This document shows positions 26,041-35,843 of a stretch of 64,000 nt of DNA, in pieces. The stretch comes from an uncultured Rhodospirillales bacterium (GTDB lineage Bacteria > Pseudomonadota > Alphaproteobacteria > Acetobacterales > Acetobacteraceae), in contig CAIJTR010000102.1 in assembly GCA_903823665.1 (NCBI GenBank), forward strand, positions 1 through 64,000. Reading direction: 5' to 3'. Position 1 is the stretch's first letter. Every line of letters starts with the position of its first letter. The notes beneath the pieces were generated by a model. The model saw only the letters and a program-made list of their open reading frames with translations. It was not told where the DNA came from and made no database searches. A program made the translations under genes and the position numbers.

Positions 26041-29000
26041 TTAGCGACGCCACCAGCCGCGCTTGGGCGGTGGGGGCGGTTCGGTGCTCACCGGCGGGGC
26101 CTCTGGCTTCGGTGCGGGCTCTGGCGTGGGCTCCGGTGCCGTTTCAACTGCGGCGACGGGCTCAGCTGCCACACGCTCGGCCACAACGTGTTCGACTGCA
26201 ACAGGCTCGGCTGGGACAGGCTCGTGCACCACGGGAGCGGGCATCACAGGTTCGGCCACGACCGGCTCCGCGGGTGGGTGTTCCTGGATGGGCACGTGAC
26301 GCACGACCGGGGCTGGGGCCGGGGCTGGGGCTGGTGCTGGTGCTGGCGCTGGGGCCTGCGCTGCGGCTTCTTCGGCTTGTTCGAGGATGTCGAAGATATC
26401 GAACGTGTTGTTGAACGGATCAGCGGGCGTTGGGCCGACATAGCCGGTGTGCTGCTGCATCGGTGCGGGCTGGGCGGGGGCTGCGGCCTCGGTGCCGCCC
26501 TCTTCCATGATCTCGCTGCCATCCGGGCGGCGCCGACGACGACCGCCACGGCGGCCACGGCGGCGGGCCTTGGGCTCGCCATTCTCGTCCAGCTCCGGTG
26601 CGGCACCGGCGGGGATCTCGCCGCCAGTGCTGGCGGCTTCGTCGTCGTGAGCCAGCGCGGTCAGTTCGCCATCTGTCTCGGTGGTGACGCTGTCTTCGAA
26701 CTCGTCATCGCCTTCCTGCTGCTCACCGGCGGCGGCAGCCTGATCGCCTGCCACGGGCGGGCCTTCACGCCGGCCGCCACGGCGACGACGCTTGCGGCGC
26801 TTGCGCTGTTCGCCCTCAGCGGTGCCGGGCTCGGTTGGGGCATCGGCCGCGCGGGCCTGCTGCGGACGTGGCTGGTTCTGGTTCTGGCCTGGGTTCTGGG
26901 CCGGACGGGCGGCCTGCGGCTCGTTGTTCTCGTCGAACACCAGATCGGCTTCGTCTTCGTCCTCGTCATCGGTTTCGACCACGGGGGCGACGGCGACCGG
27001 GGCTGCGGCGAGCAGGCGTTCGGCATCGGCCACCTGGGCGCGCAGACGGTCGATGCGCACGGCGGGCGGCAGCAGCGTGTCGTCGCTGGCGAAGCTGATG
27101 CGCATGGCATAGCGCGCCTCGATCTCGGTGAGACGGTCACGCTTGTTGTTGAGGATGTACATCACGACCGGGCTTGCGGCGTAGACGAGGATGGCGGCGG
27201 CGCGCAGCTTGCTGCCCTCCTCCTCCACCGCGCGCAGCACGTGGATGGCCGAGGATTCAACGGAGCGGACGTGGCCAAGGCCGTTGCAATGCGGGCAGGT
27301 GACGAAGCTGGTTTCGGCCAGGCTCGGGCGCAGGCGCTGGCGGCTCATTTCCATCAGGCCGAAATGGCTGATGGCACCAAGCTGGATGCGGGCGCGGTCG
27401 TTCTTCAGCGCGTCCTTCATCCGGCGTTCGACCATGGCGTTGGCCTTGCGGGCCTCCATGTCGATGAAGTCGATGACGATCAGGCCAGCAAGATCGCGCA
27501 GGCGGAGCTGGCGGGCGAGCTCGTCGGCGGCTTCGAGGTTGGTTTTGAGCGCCGTCTCCTCAATGCCGCGCTCACGGGTGGAGCGGCCGGAGTTGACGTC
27601 GACGGCAACCAGCGCCTCGGTCTGGTTGATGACGAGATAGCCGCCGGATTTCAGCTGCACCGTGGGGGCGAGCATGGCGTCGAGCTGGAGATCGACCTGA
27701 TATTTGGCAAACAGTGGCGTTTGGATGCCCTGCGGACGCCAGAGCTGCACCTTTTTGGCGTGGCTTGGCATGAGCATGCGCATGAAGTCGTGCGCCTGCT
27801 TCCAGCCGGCTTCGCCATCGACGATGATCTCGTCCACATCACGCGAATACACGTCGCGGATGGAGCGCTTGATGAGGGAGGCTTCCTCGTAGATCAGCGC
27901 CGGGGCCATGGAGGCCATGGTGTGGTCGCGGATATCGTCCCACAGGCGCATCAAATATTCGCAGTCCCGCTTGATCTCGGGCTTCGGCCTTGCGGCCCCG
28001 GCGGTGCGCACGATGAGGCCCATCCCTTTCGGGATCTCCATCTCGGCGGTGATTTCCTTCAGGCGCTTGCGATCGGAGGCTGAGGTGATTTTGCGGGAGA
28101 TGCCGCCGCCGCGGGGCGAGTTCGGCATCAACACGCAATAGCGGCCGGCGAGGGAGATGTAGGTGGTGAGTGCTGCGCCCTTGGTGCCGCGTTCTTCCTT
28201 GACGACCTGGATCAGCAGGATCTGGCGGCGGCGGATGACTTCCTGAATGCGGTAGCTGCGCAGCATGCGCGAGGAACGGCGGCGGCTGGCTTCCTCGGCC
28301 CCGTTGCCTTCGAACTGATCGCTCTCGCCGCCGATGGTCTCGGGCGGCGGGGCGTCGTCTTGGGTGATCTCGACGGTGTCTTCGCCGGGTTCGAGCATGG
28401 TTTCTTCGACGGCACCCTCGGCGTCGCCGGCGTAGGAGACGTTGGCGGGCAGCGGCGGGGTTTCGTCGAAACCGAATTCCGGCTGCGGGGCGTGAACCGC
28501 GTCGGTCTCACCATAGATGGTGTCGGTTGGCATCATCGCCGGCTTGGCGGGGCCTTCGCGGGGTTCTTCCGGCTCGGCGGGATGCTCGGCGTGGGGTTCG
28601 GGTGCGTGGGGCTGCTCGGCAACGGGCTCGGCATGATGCGCAGGTGCCGCTTCGTGTTCCGGGGCGTGGGCCTCGCTGGGGTGGGCCTCGACTGCCGCTG
28701 GCTCGGCGTGATGCTCGGGTGCCGCTTCGTGCGTCTCGTGCGAGGTCTCCGGCTCGGCGGGTGCCGTGTGCTCGACGTGCTCAGCGCGCTCGTCATGCGA
28801 GGCCGGTTCGTCATGCTCGCCGGTGTGCTCGGCTGCGGCCTCGAAACCGGGGCCGCGCACGTCGTGCATGACCTCGGGCTGCGGCGTGCGGACAGCCCAG
28901 CCGGCGGCCTTGCGGTCTTCGGCCTCTTCTTCCTCGCGTGCCTCTTCAGCGGCGATTTCGAGCAGGCGCTGACGGTCGGCGACGGGGATTTGGTAGTAAT

Positions 29001-29229
29001 CCGGATGGATTTCACCGAAGGCGAGGAAGCCGTGACGGCCACCGCCATATTCGACGAAGGCGGCCTGGAGCGACGGCTCCACACGGACGACCTTGGCGAG
29101 GTAGATGTTGCCTTTTAACTGCTTCTTGGTTGAGGTCTCGACGTCAAAATCTTCAAGCCTGTGTCCGTCCAGCACCACAACGCGGGTTTCTTCCGCGTGG
29201 GTGGCATCGATCAGCATACGTTTTGTCAT
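26041..29229 (-). CDS. rne: Ribonuclease E
   Basis: Main endoribonuclease for mRNA decay and rRNA/tRNA processing, 1062 aa. The S1 domain starts at residue 38 (LKGNIYLAKVVRVEPSLQAA) and is interrupted by a long Glu/His/Pro/Ala-rich insertion (about 95-320), as in other alphaproteobacterial RNase E. The catalytic core has the Mg-binding VDVNSGRS and LIVIDFIDM motifs, and the Zn-link CPHCNGLGHVRS allows tetramerisation. The last 300 residues are a disordered scaffold with Arg-rich patches (RKRRKRRRRGGRR, RRRGRRGGRRRRRP) and a Pro-Ala tail for RNA and degradosome partners. Monocistronic, with a very long upstream region that may serve 5' UTR autoregulation, as known for E. coli rne. Confidence 0.97.
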   Translation of the reverse strand: MTKRMLIDATHAEETRVVVLDGHRLEDFDVETSTKKQLKGNIYLAKVVRVEPSLQAAFVEYGGGRHGFLAFGEIHPDYYQIPVADRQRLLEIAAEEAREEEEAEDRKAAGWAVRTPQPEVMHDVRGPGFEAAAEHTGEHDEPASHDERAEHVEHTAPAEPETSHETHEAAPEHHAEPAAVEAHPSEAHAPEHEAAPAHHAEPVAEQPHAPEPHAEHPAEPEEPREGPAKPAMMPTDTIYGETDAVHAPQPEFGFDETPPLPANVSYAGDAEGAVEETMLEPGEDTVEITQDDAPPPETIGGESDQFEGNGAEEASRRRSSRMLRSYRIQEVIRRRQILLIQVVKEERGTKGAALTTYISLAGRYCVLMPNSPRGGGISRKITSASDRKRLKEITAEMEIPKGMGLIVRTAGAARPKPEIKRDCEYLMRLWDDIRDHTMASMAPALIYEEASLIKRSIRDVYSRDVDEIIVDGEAGWKQAHDFMRMLMPSHAKKVQLWRPQGIQTPLFAKYQVDLQLDAMLAPTVQLKSGGYLVINQTEALVAVDVNSGRSTRERGIEETALKTNLEAADELARQLRLRDLAGLIVIDFIDMEARKANAMVERRMKDALKNDRARIQLGAISHFGLMEMSRQRLRPSLAETSFVTCPHCNGLGHVRSVESSAIHVLRAVEEEGSKLRAAAILVYAASPVVMYILNNKRDRLTEIEARYAMRISFASDDTLLPPAVRIDRLRAQVADAERLLAAAPVAVAPVVETDDEDEDEADLVFDENNEPQAARPAQNPGQNQNQPRPQQARAADAPTEPGTAEGEQRKRRKRRRRGGRREGPPVAGDQAAAAGEQQEGDDEFEDSVTTETDGELTALAHDDEAASTGGEIPAGAAPELDENGEPKARRRGRRGGRRRRRPDGSEIMEEGGTEAAAPAQPAPMQQHTGYVGPTPADPFNNTFDIFDILEQAEEAAAQAPAPAPAPAPAPAPAPVVRHVPIQEHPPAEPVVAEPVMPAPVVHEPVPAEPVAVEHVVAERVAAEPVAAVETAPEPTPEPAPKPEAPPVSTEPPPPPKRGWWRR

Positions 29230-29975
29230 TCAGCCACGAACTCCGATGAGCCGCTTCTTGTCTTCCGGCATGCCGAAAGGGCGCGCGGGATAGGTCGCGC
29301 AGGGCAGGAAGCGGGGGAAGGTTTGGGGGGATAGTTGGGGCGCGCCGCCAAACCAGGGTCGAAGCCGGATCACACTGCCCGGCGGACACTCCGTCCGGGC
29401 CTCCCATTGATGTAACGCGAACGGGATAAGTCTGTGCCACGGCGGGCGAAAAACCCTGTCTTGTGCGGGCGGATGCGCGCCATTGCTGGAACGCCGCCCC
29501 GGTTGAACTCAAAGCTGACCGGAAGACCGATCCCCGAACCAATCGCACCGCAGGCAGCACCTCGCGCGTTTTTGGCGCGCAACTGGCCAGCCGGGCCTTG
29601 TTCACAAGGCCACGATACGATCATCGCGCAGGTTGCGCGCAATCCGGATGGCTACGTGTGGCGGCGAGCATTGCTGCTCACAAAATTGGGGCCCGGAGAG
29701 AGAATGCGGCTGCGCGGAATATCATGCGCTTCATCAAACCCTGCCCGGCACGCAGCCAAAGCTGCACGCACCATGGCGCAAATGCACCTTCGCTGCAAGC
29801 AAGCGTTGCAGGGAGGACACAGCGGGGCGGTTATCCTGTCGCCAGTCGGTAAGGTGCGACGCTCAAGCGCGGCGCACCCAACAATACCATGAATCAGCCG
29901 CAATCAGCGTTTAGGGTGATTTTCTGAAGGTGATGTGGTAGAAAGCCGCACTCGAATCCCAAGGATTGTGAAGTC
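29230..29975. promoter_or_regulatory. Long intergenic region between divergent rne and amidase genes
   Basis: About 746 bases. Frames inside it have no family pattern and poor ribosome-binding sites. It must carry the promoters of rne and the amidase. The rne side is long enough for a structured 5' leader, through which RNase E in E. coli controls its own mRNA; I cannot see a conserved element for that here. AAGGA at 29961-29965 precedes the amidase GTG. Confidence 0.4.
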
Positions 29976-30752
29976 GTGATCACGCGCCGTTTGATGCTGG
30001 CTGCTGGCGTTACTGCCCGGTTCTGTGTGCCGGACGGGCATGCGGCCGTGCCGCGCTCGAATGTGCCGATGGTGGTGCTTGATCCTGGCCATGGCGGGAA
30101 GGATCCGGGTGCGATTGGCGTCACGGGCACGTATGAGAAGCATGTGGCACTTGCCTCCGCGCAGGAATTGCAGCGGCAGCTTAATGCTACGGGCAAGTAT
30201 CGGGTGGAGCTGACGCGCACGCGCGACGTGTTTATTCCACTGCCGCAGCGGGTGACGATCGCGCAAAAGCACGGGGCGTCGCTGTTCGTGTCGATGCACG
30301 CCGATGCGCTGACGGATCACTCGGTGCGCGGGGCGAGCGTTTATACGCTGGGCGATCATGCGTCAGATGCGCAGACGGCGGCGCTGGCGGTGCGGGAGAA
30401 TTCGGCGGATCGCTACGCCGGGCCGGGCTTTCGTGATGCGCCGCCGGACGTGGCCAAAATTCTGACCAGCCTGGTGCGGCAGGAGACGCGGACGGGGTCG
30501 GCGCGGATGGCGCATAGCGTGGTGAACAATTTCAGCCGCGATATTCGCCTGTTGCAGAACCCGCAGCGGCAGGCCGGGTTTGCGGTGCTGAAGGCCGCGG
30601 ATATTCCATCGGTGCTGGTTGAGATGGGCTTTATGTCCAACGCACAGGACGAGGCCGCGTTGCGGCAGGCGGATCATCGGGTGCGGGTGGCGGCGGCGAT
30701 GAAGAGCGCGATTGAGGCCTATTTCGCGGCCTTGCCGAACGCGGCCGGCTGA
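29976..30752 (+). CDS. N-acetylmuramoyl-L-alanine amidase (Amidase_3)
   Basis: Zinc amidase that cuts the stem peptide from muramic acid during cell separation or wall turnover, 258 aa. Zinc ligands: His in VVLDPGHGGKDPGAIG, Glu in YEKHVALA, His in FVSMHADAL; catalytic Glu in VLVEMGFMSN. It starts directly with the catalytic domain after a short hydrophobic, Cys-containing N-terminus (about 1-22) that looks like a weak signal sequence; no AMIN domain. GTG start with AAGGA ten bases before. The PBP gene follows about 40 bases later, so the two wall genes are likely co-expressed. Confidence 0.9.
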   Translation: MITRRLMLAAGVTARFCVPDGHAAVPRSNVPMVVLDPGHGGKDPGAIGVTGTYEKHVALASAQELQRQLNATGKYRVELTRTRDVFIPLPQRVTIAQKHGASLFVSMHADALTDHSVRGASVYTLGDHASDAQTAALAVRENSADRYAGPGFRDAPPDVAKILTSLVRQETRTGSARMAHSVVNNFSRDIRLLQNPQRQAGFAVLKAADIPSVLVEMGFMSNAQDEAALRQADHRVRVAAAMKSAIEAYFAALPNAAG

Positions 30753-30791
30753 ACACTTCGCCCGAAGCGGTAATTGTGCGATAAACTGGAC

Positions 30792-33389
30792 ATGTCCGAG
30801 ATTTTCACCGCTGGCGAGCCACTCGCCCCACGACGCGCCGAGAGGGAGCCGCCGGGGGACCCGCGTGGCCCTACGCCGAAGGAGCCGAAACCACCAAAGC
30901 CCAAGCGAGGCTTTTCGGTGTGGCGGCTGCTTGGGCGGATTGTGTCGGTTTTTATCGGTCTTGGCCTGCTCGGCGGCGTGTTGAGCGGTCTGGTGGTTTA
31001 TGCCGCCTACAAGAAATATTCCGCCGATCTGCCGGATATCGCCACGCTGCAGACGTATCAGCCACGGGTGATGAGCCGGGTTTATGCGTCCGACGACCGC
31101 CTGCTGGCGGAGCTTGCCACCGAGCGGCGGATTTTTGTGCCGTTTCCGGCCATTCCCGATCTGGTGAAAAGCGCGTTCATCTCTGCTGAGGATCAGAACT
31201 TCTACGTGCATCGCGGCGTGGACCCGGTGGCGGTGCTGCGGGCGGCGGTGACGGATGTGATGATGTATGGCACGGGGCATCGCCCGGTGGGGGCCTCCAG
31301 CATCACGCAGCAGGTGGCGAAGAACATGCTGCTGAGCAATGAGGTCAGCCTCTCCCGCAAGGTGCGCGAGGCGCTCCTGGCGCTGCGCATCGAGGGCAGC
31401 ATGTCCAAGGAGCGTATCCTGGAACTTTATCTGAATGAGATTTACCTGGGCCAGCAGGCATATGGCGTGGCGGCGGCAGCGCAGTCGTATTTCAACAAAT
31501 CGCTGAATGAGCTGACCATTCCAGAGGCGGCATTCCTAGCGGCGCTGCCGAAAGGGCCGAACAACTACAATCCGTTCCGTTACCCGGAGGTGGCGCGGAC
31601 GCGGCGGGATTACGTGATCGACCGCATGGAACAGGACAGGGTGATCACGGCGGAGGAAGCGGCGGCTGCGAAGGCCGATGCGGTGCGTCCTGCGCCGTTC
31701 CGGCGGGCTGAGACGCTGGCAGGGGGCGAATATTTCACCGAGGAGGTGCGACGCTGGCTGGTCGATCAGTATGGCGCGGAGCAGACGACGCAAGGCGGGA
31801 TGGTGGTGCGCACCACACTTGATCCGGCGTTGCAGGTGGCGGCGGACAAGGCTCTGCGCGACGGGCTGATGCAGTATGATCGCGGGCATGGCGGGTGGCG
31901 TGGGCCAGTGGCGCACGTGACGTTGCCTGCGGACTTCAAGAACTCCTGGCCGCGCGTGCTGGCGGCTCAGCCGCATCCGCCGGGACAGTTGGCGGAGTGG
32001 CGCACCGGGCTGGTGCTAGAGACGACGGACGGGGCGGCGCAGATTGGGTTTGTGACACCAGCACCCGCGTTGACGCCTCGGGTGATGCCGGTGGCGCTGG
32101 GTGAGCTCGGTTGGGCCCGGCCGAACAAGGCGGGGCAGTTGGGGCCTGCGCCGAAGCGCGTGACGGATGTGCTGCAGACGGGCGATATCGTGATGGTGGA
32201 GCTTTTGCCGGCCACCGCAGCCCAGGGCAAAACAGCGGCGCGGCCGGAGCGGCTGGTGCTGCGGCAGATTCCCGCCGTGCAGGGAGCATTGGTCTCTCTC
32301 GACCCCGCCACAGGGCGCGTGTTGGCGCTGTCCGGCGGGTGGAGCTTTGAGAACAGCCAGTTCGACAGGGTGACGCAGGCGCAGCGGCAGCCTGGGTCGA
32401 GCTTTAAGCCGTTCGTTTATCTGACGGCGCTGCAGGCGGGGATTTCCCCCAGCCAGAAGTTCCTCGATGCGCCCTTCGTGCTCGATCAGGGGGCTGCGGG
32501 GAAGTGGCGGCCGGGGAATTATGAGCTGGATTTCAATGGGCCGGTGCCGCTGCGTATTGCACTGGAGAAGTCGCTCAACCTCGTGACCGTGCGGGTGGCG
32601 GACAAGGTTGGGATGGAGGCGGTGGCGAAGAACGCGATTGCCTTCCATGTGGTGGACAAAATGCCGCGCGTGTTGCCGGGAGCACTTGGTGCGGTTGAGA
32701 CGACGGTGATGCGGCAGTCCGGCGCCTATGCGTCGCTGGCCGCCGGGGGGCGTGAGGTGGTGCCCACGCTGATCGACTCTGTGCAGGACCGTGACGGGCA
32801 TATTATCTGGGCGAATGATTCTCGTCCCTGCCCCACGTGTGGCGATCCGTCGCGGATGCCGGTACTGGCTGATACTCGGCCACAGATTGCAGATGCGGCG
32901 AGTGTGTTTCAGTTGCTCGGCATGATGCAGGGCGTGGTGCAGCGTGGCACTGGGGCTGCGGCGGGCGCTGGCCTGGGGCGGCAGATTGCGGGCAAGACCG
33001 GTACAACGCAGGATTTCAATGATGCGTGGTTTGCAGGCTTCACGCCGGATTTGGTGACCGTGGTTTGGATCGGCTTCGACACGCCGGCGAGCCTTGGCGT
33101 GAACGAGACGGGTGGCGCGATTGCAGCGCCGGTCTGGCATGATTTCATGGCGGTGGCGCTGAAGAACCGGCCGAATTTGAAATTTGTGCAGCCGCCTGGC
33201 GTGACGATGGCGAGCTGGGACAGTGGGTATGGCACGGTGACGGACGCGTTCAAGCCTGATCAGGTGCCCGGTGCCTCTGGCCCCGCCGGTGGTGCTGGCA
33301 GCGATGCGGGTGGCGATCCCTCTGTCACAAGCAGCCAAGTGAAACAAACGACCGCTGGTGTGGACACCGGCCTGGGCGGATTGTATTGA
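30792..33389 (+). CDS. mrcA: Class A penicillin-binding protein (PBP1a)
   Basis: Bifunctional peptidoglycan synthase, 865 aa. Pro-rich cytoplasmic N-terminus, one membrane segment (about 46-68), GT51 transglycosylase with EDQNFYVHRGVD and GASSITQQVAKNM, an OB-like insertion, then transpeptidase with S536-x-x-K in GSSFKPF, the SxN box in KSLNLVTV, and KTGTTQ. The family start is best placed at ATG 30792; a TTG six codons upstream is also open. A strong terminator hairpin follows at 33402-33437. Role: synthesis and cross-linking of wall in the periplasm. Confidence 0.95.
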   Translation: MSEIFTAGEPLAPRRAEREPPGDPRGPTPKEPKPPKPKRGFSVWRLLGRIVSVFIGLGLLGGVLSGLVVYAAYKKYSADLPDIATLQTYQPRVMSRVYASDDRLLAELATERRIFVPFPAIPDLVKSAFISAEDQNFYVHRGVDPVAVLRAAVTDVMMYGTGHRPVGASSITQQVAKNMLLSNEVSLSRKVREALLALRIEGSMSKERILELYLNEIYLGQQAYGVAAAAQSYFNKSLNELTIPEAAFLAALPKGPNNYNPFRYPEVARTRRDYVIDRMEQDRVITAEEAAAAKADAVRPAPFRRAETLAGGEYFTEEVRRWLVDQYGAEQTTQGGMVVRTTLDPALQVAADKALRDGLMQYDRGHGGWRGPVAHVTLPADFKNSWPRVLAAQPHPPGQLAEWRTGLVLETTDGAAQIGFVTPAPALTPRVMPVALGELGWARPNKAGQLGPAPKRVTDVLQTGDIVMVELLPATAAQGKTAARPERLVLRQIPAVQGALVSLDPATGRVLALSGGWSFENSQFDRVTQAQRQPGSSFKPFVYLTALQAGISPSQKFLDAPFVLDQGAAGKWRPGNYELDFNGPVPLRIALEKSLNLVTVRVADKVGMEAVAKNAIAFHVVDKMPRVLPGALGAVETTVMRQSGAYASLAAGGREVVPTLIDSVQDRDGHIIWANDSRPCPTCGDPSRMPVLADTRPQIADAASVFQLLGMMQGVVQRGTGAAAGAGLGRQIAGKTGTTQDFNDAWFAGFTPDLVTVVWIGFDTPASLGVNETGGAIAAPVWHDFMAVALKNRPNLKFVQPPGVTMASWDSGYGTVTDAFKPDQVPGASGPAGGAGSDAGGDPSVTSSQVKQTTAGVDTGLGGLY

Positions 33390-33401
33390 CCGCCTCCCTT
33401 C

Positions 33402-33437
33402 GACCATGCCGCGTTTCCGTTGAAACGCGGTATGGTC
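33402..33437 (+). terminator. Terminator-like hairpin between PBP1a and prfB
   Basis: A 16-bp stem (GACCATGCCGCGTTTC with GAAACGCGGTATGGTC, one G-T wobble) closed by CGTT, 12 bases after the PBP1a stop and followed by TAGGTATTTGTTT. It should separate PBP1a transcription from prfB. Confidence 0.85.
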
Positions 33438-33516
33438 TAGGTATTTGTTTGATCGCGTGATTCAGACCTCCGGTGAGTCCACCTGCGGCCATCACGCTCT
33501 AGCCATCTGGTGTAGC

Positions 33517-34648
33517 ATGTCCACCGAATCCGACGCCCTTAACGACCAGATCAAGCAGTCGATTGCGCTGCTGAGGAGGCATCTTTGACTGGGATGTCGC
33601 CACCGCTCGCCTCGATGAGCTGAACAATCAGGCGGAAGACCCCGACCTTTGGAAAGACCCCACGGCAGCACAGGCGCTGATGCGGGAGCGCAATGCCATC
33701 GCGTCCAGCATGGAGGCGGTGATCCGCATGGAACGCGAGGCGGCGGATGCCACGGAACTGCTGGAAATGGCGGAGGCTGACGGCGATACCGGGCTGATGG
33801 CCGAGGCCATGGCGGCGTTGCAGGCGCTGGTGGCTGAGGGCAAGCATCGCGAGATTGAGAGCCTGCTGTCGGGCGAGGCGGACGGGCTGGACTGCTTTGT
33901 GGAAATCAACGCCGGTGCTGGCGGGACGGAGGCTCAGGACTGGGCCGAGATGATCCTGCGCATGTATACGCGCTGGGCGGAGAAGCGCGGCTTCAAGACG
34001 ACGATTATGGAAGAGTCGGAGGGTGAGCAGGCGGGGATCAAATCCGTCACCATCCAGATGACCGGACAAGCGGCGTATGGCTGGATGAAGACCGAGGCGG
34101 GGGTGCATCGGCTGGTGCGGATCAGCCCGTTTGACAGCCAGGCGCGGCGGCAGACCAGCTTTGCCAGCGTGTGGGTGTATCCGGTGGTCGATGACAGCAT
34201 CGAGATCGAGATCAATCCGGCGGATTTGCGGGTGGACACGTATCGTGCGTCCGGTGCCGGTGGGCAGCACGTGAACAAGACTGAGTCTGCCATTCGCATC
34301 ACGCATATTCCATCAGGCATTGTGGTGGCGTGCCAGACCGATCGCAGCCAGCATCGCAACCGGGCCACCGCAATGGGAATGCTGAAGGCACGGATGTATG
34401 AGGCGGAGTTGCAGCGGCGGGAGGCGGCTTCCAACACCATCGAGGCGGCCAAGACCGATATCGGCTGGGGCCATCAGATCCGCAACTATGTGCTGGCCCC
34501 GTATCAGCTGGTGAAGGATCTGCGCACCGGCGTGGAAAAGGGCAATCCGGACGCGGTGCTGGATGGCGAGCTGGATGATTTCATGGCCGCCGCCCTTGCC
34601 GCGCGTGCGGGTGCCACGCGTTCAACGGCGAGTGCGCAGGCGCAATAA
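33517..34648 (+). CDS. prfB: Peptide chain release factor 2, with programmed +1 frameshift
   Basis: RF2 ends translation at UGA and UAA. Synthesis starts at ATG 33517; 23 codons are read (MSTESDALNDQIKQSIALLR...) to CTT-TGA at 33583-33588. A +1 shift then continues at GAC 33587 (LDWDVATARLDELN) to 34648, giving about 376 aa. Stop recognition uses SPF (VRISPFDSQARRQTSFA) and peptide release uses GGQ (GAGGQHVNKTESA). A prediction from unshifted frames would wrongly start at 33680. The feature should be read as two joined segments, 33517-33585 and 33587-34648. Confidence 0.96.
33574..33589 (+). promoter_or_regulatory. prfB recoding site
   Basis: AGGAGG (33574-33579), a three-base spacer CAT, then CTT TGA C (33583-33589). 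Spacing and slippery codon match the E. coli prfB signal, where the internal Shine-Dalgarno and slow UGA decoding push the ribosome +1. This makes RF2 level self-limiting. Confidence 0.96.
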
Positions 34649-34906
34649 CGCGTTCTTCGTCACGGGTTGTGTGGTGGGCGTAAGTCTATGGCTATGCATT
34701 AAATTATCGCAGTATTTGATCATAAATTATCACTTATTAGATGAATCGATGACGCGTCGCTTAAGTTAACGTTTTGGGGAATGTTAACAATATCGATCAT
34801 TTTTAATTTTTGTTTGATATTCAAAAATTCTCACGAGTATGTGATCACAGAACGGCATCCCTGTGGCTGCGCCTTTTTGTGAGCTTGCTGACCTGCGGAG
34901 ATTTCT
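34649..34906. promoter_or_regulatory. AT-rich spacer upstream of the Hint-domain gene
   Basis: About 258 bases; 34680-34850 is strikingly AT-rich in a GC-rich genome (runs such as AATTATCGCAGTATTTGATC). No gene or clear terminator is visible. It probably contains the promoter of the Hint-domain gene, and could be a binding zone for a nucleoid protein. Confidence 0.45.
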
Positions 34907-35836
34907 GTGTCCGGATCACTTAGCTACACCACCACGTTCTATAGTTGGTTGATTCAGCTAAGTGATGCCCCGAGTCCTGGCGGCACTCAAACTGTTGTGG
35001 CTGAGACTGATCTGGCGCTTTCGCCGTTCAATTCCGGGATCTCATTGACGTTTGTGGGCACCCCCGGTGCGGGGAGTTATGACGGGCTGGCGTTTGGCTC
35101 GAACGAAATCAACTCGACGTATTCTGGCTATTTTGGCACTGATCCGAGTGGCAATGCTGCGGGGCCGATTGTTCAAATTGGCAACACGTTTTATCTGCTG
35201 TCAGATTGGGCGATTGGGGTCGCTGGCGGCACTACGCTGTCCAGCGGCACGGCGAGCAGTCCGTTTGTGACGGACGTGGCGCAGTCGCTTTGTCTGCTTG
35301 AAGGCACGCTCATCGCCACACCGTTCGGACCGCGCGCCATAGAGTTGCTGGTGGGCGGTGATCTGGTGATCACTGCGGCGGGTGAGGTCAGGCGCATTGC
35401 CTGGGTGGGGTATGAGGCCGTTAGCAACGGTCGGGCACGGGCACAATACGACCAACCGGTGCGTATCTCGGCTGACGCGTTTGGTCCTGGTATGCCGGAT
35501 GCGGATTTGTGGCTTAGCCCGGATCATGCGGTGTTCAGCAGCGGCGTGCTGATCCCGGCGCGATGCCTGGTGAACGATGGCAGCGTGATGCATGTCGCGC
35601 GATCGCAATACACCTACTGGCATGTGTGCCTGGAGACGCATGACGTGATCCTGGCGCAGGGCCTGCCGGTGGAATCGCTGCTGGCGGATTTCGACACGCT
35701 GGACGGGTTCGACAATGCCGGTTCGGCCCCGTATCCCGATCCGTTCGCAGCCCCTTGCGCGCCGGTGGTGACGCAGGGTCCGGTTGTGGAGCGGGTGCGT
35801 GCGGTGTTGGCGCGGCAGAGCGCTTTGGTGGGCTGA
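34907..35836 (+). CDS. Hint-domain (Hint_2) protein
   Basis: 309 aa. The C-terminal half is a Hedgehog/intein-type autoprocessing domain: the nucleophile Cys is C129 in LCLLEGTLIATPFG, followed by GGDLVITAAGEVRRIAWVG and LSPDHAVF. The N-terminal 125 residues are Gly/Ser/Thr-rich with beta-like strands (ISLTFVGTPGAGSYDGLAFG) and have no signal peptide. Such proteins are common in Acetobacteraceae, probably secreted, with self-cleavage or ligation at the Cys; function is not established. GTG start with GGAG seven bases before. It follows a markedly AT-rich spacer and is convergent with tsaC, with a 7-base gap. Confidence 0.82.
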   Translation: MSGSLSYTTTFYSWLIQLSDAPSPGGTQTVVAETDLALSPFNSGISLTFVGTPGAGSYDGLAFGSNEINSTYSGYFGTDPSGNAAGPIVQIGNTFYLLSDWAIGVAGGTTLSSGTASSPFVTDVAQSLCLLEGTLIATPFGPRAIELLVGGDLVITAAGEVRRIAWVGYEAVSNGRARAQYDQPVRISADAFGPGMPDADLWLSPDHAVFSSGVLIPARCLVNDGSVMHVARSQYTYWHVCLETHDVILAQGLPVESLLADFDTLDGFDNAGSAPYPDPFAAPCAPVVTQGPVVERVRAVLARQSALVG

Positions 35837-35843
35837 AGCCCGC

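Noticed and set aside
26188-28083. A 631-residue plus-strand frame opposite rne
   Set aside because: Shadow of RNase E codons; no start signal or domain.
29434-29914. Overlapping small frames in the rne-amidase gap
   Set aside because: Several frames open at once on both strands without start signals, typical of GC-rich non-coding DNA.
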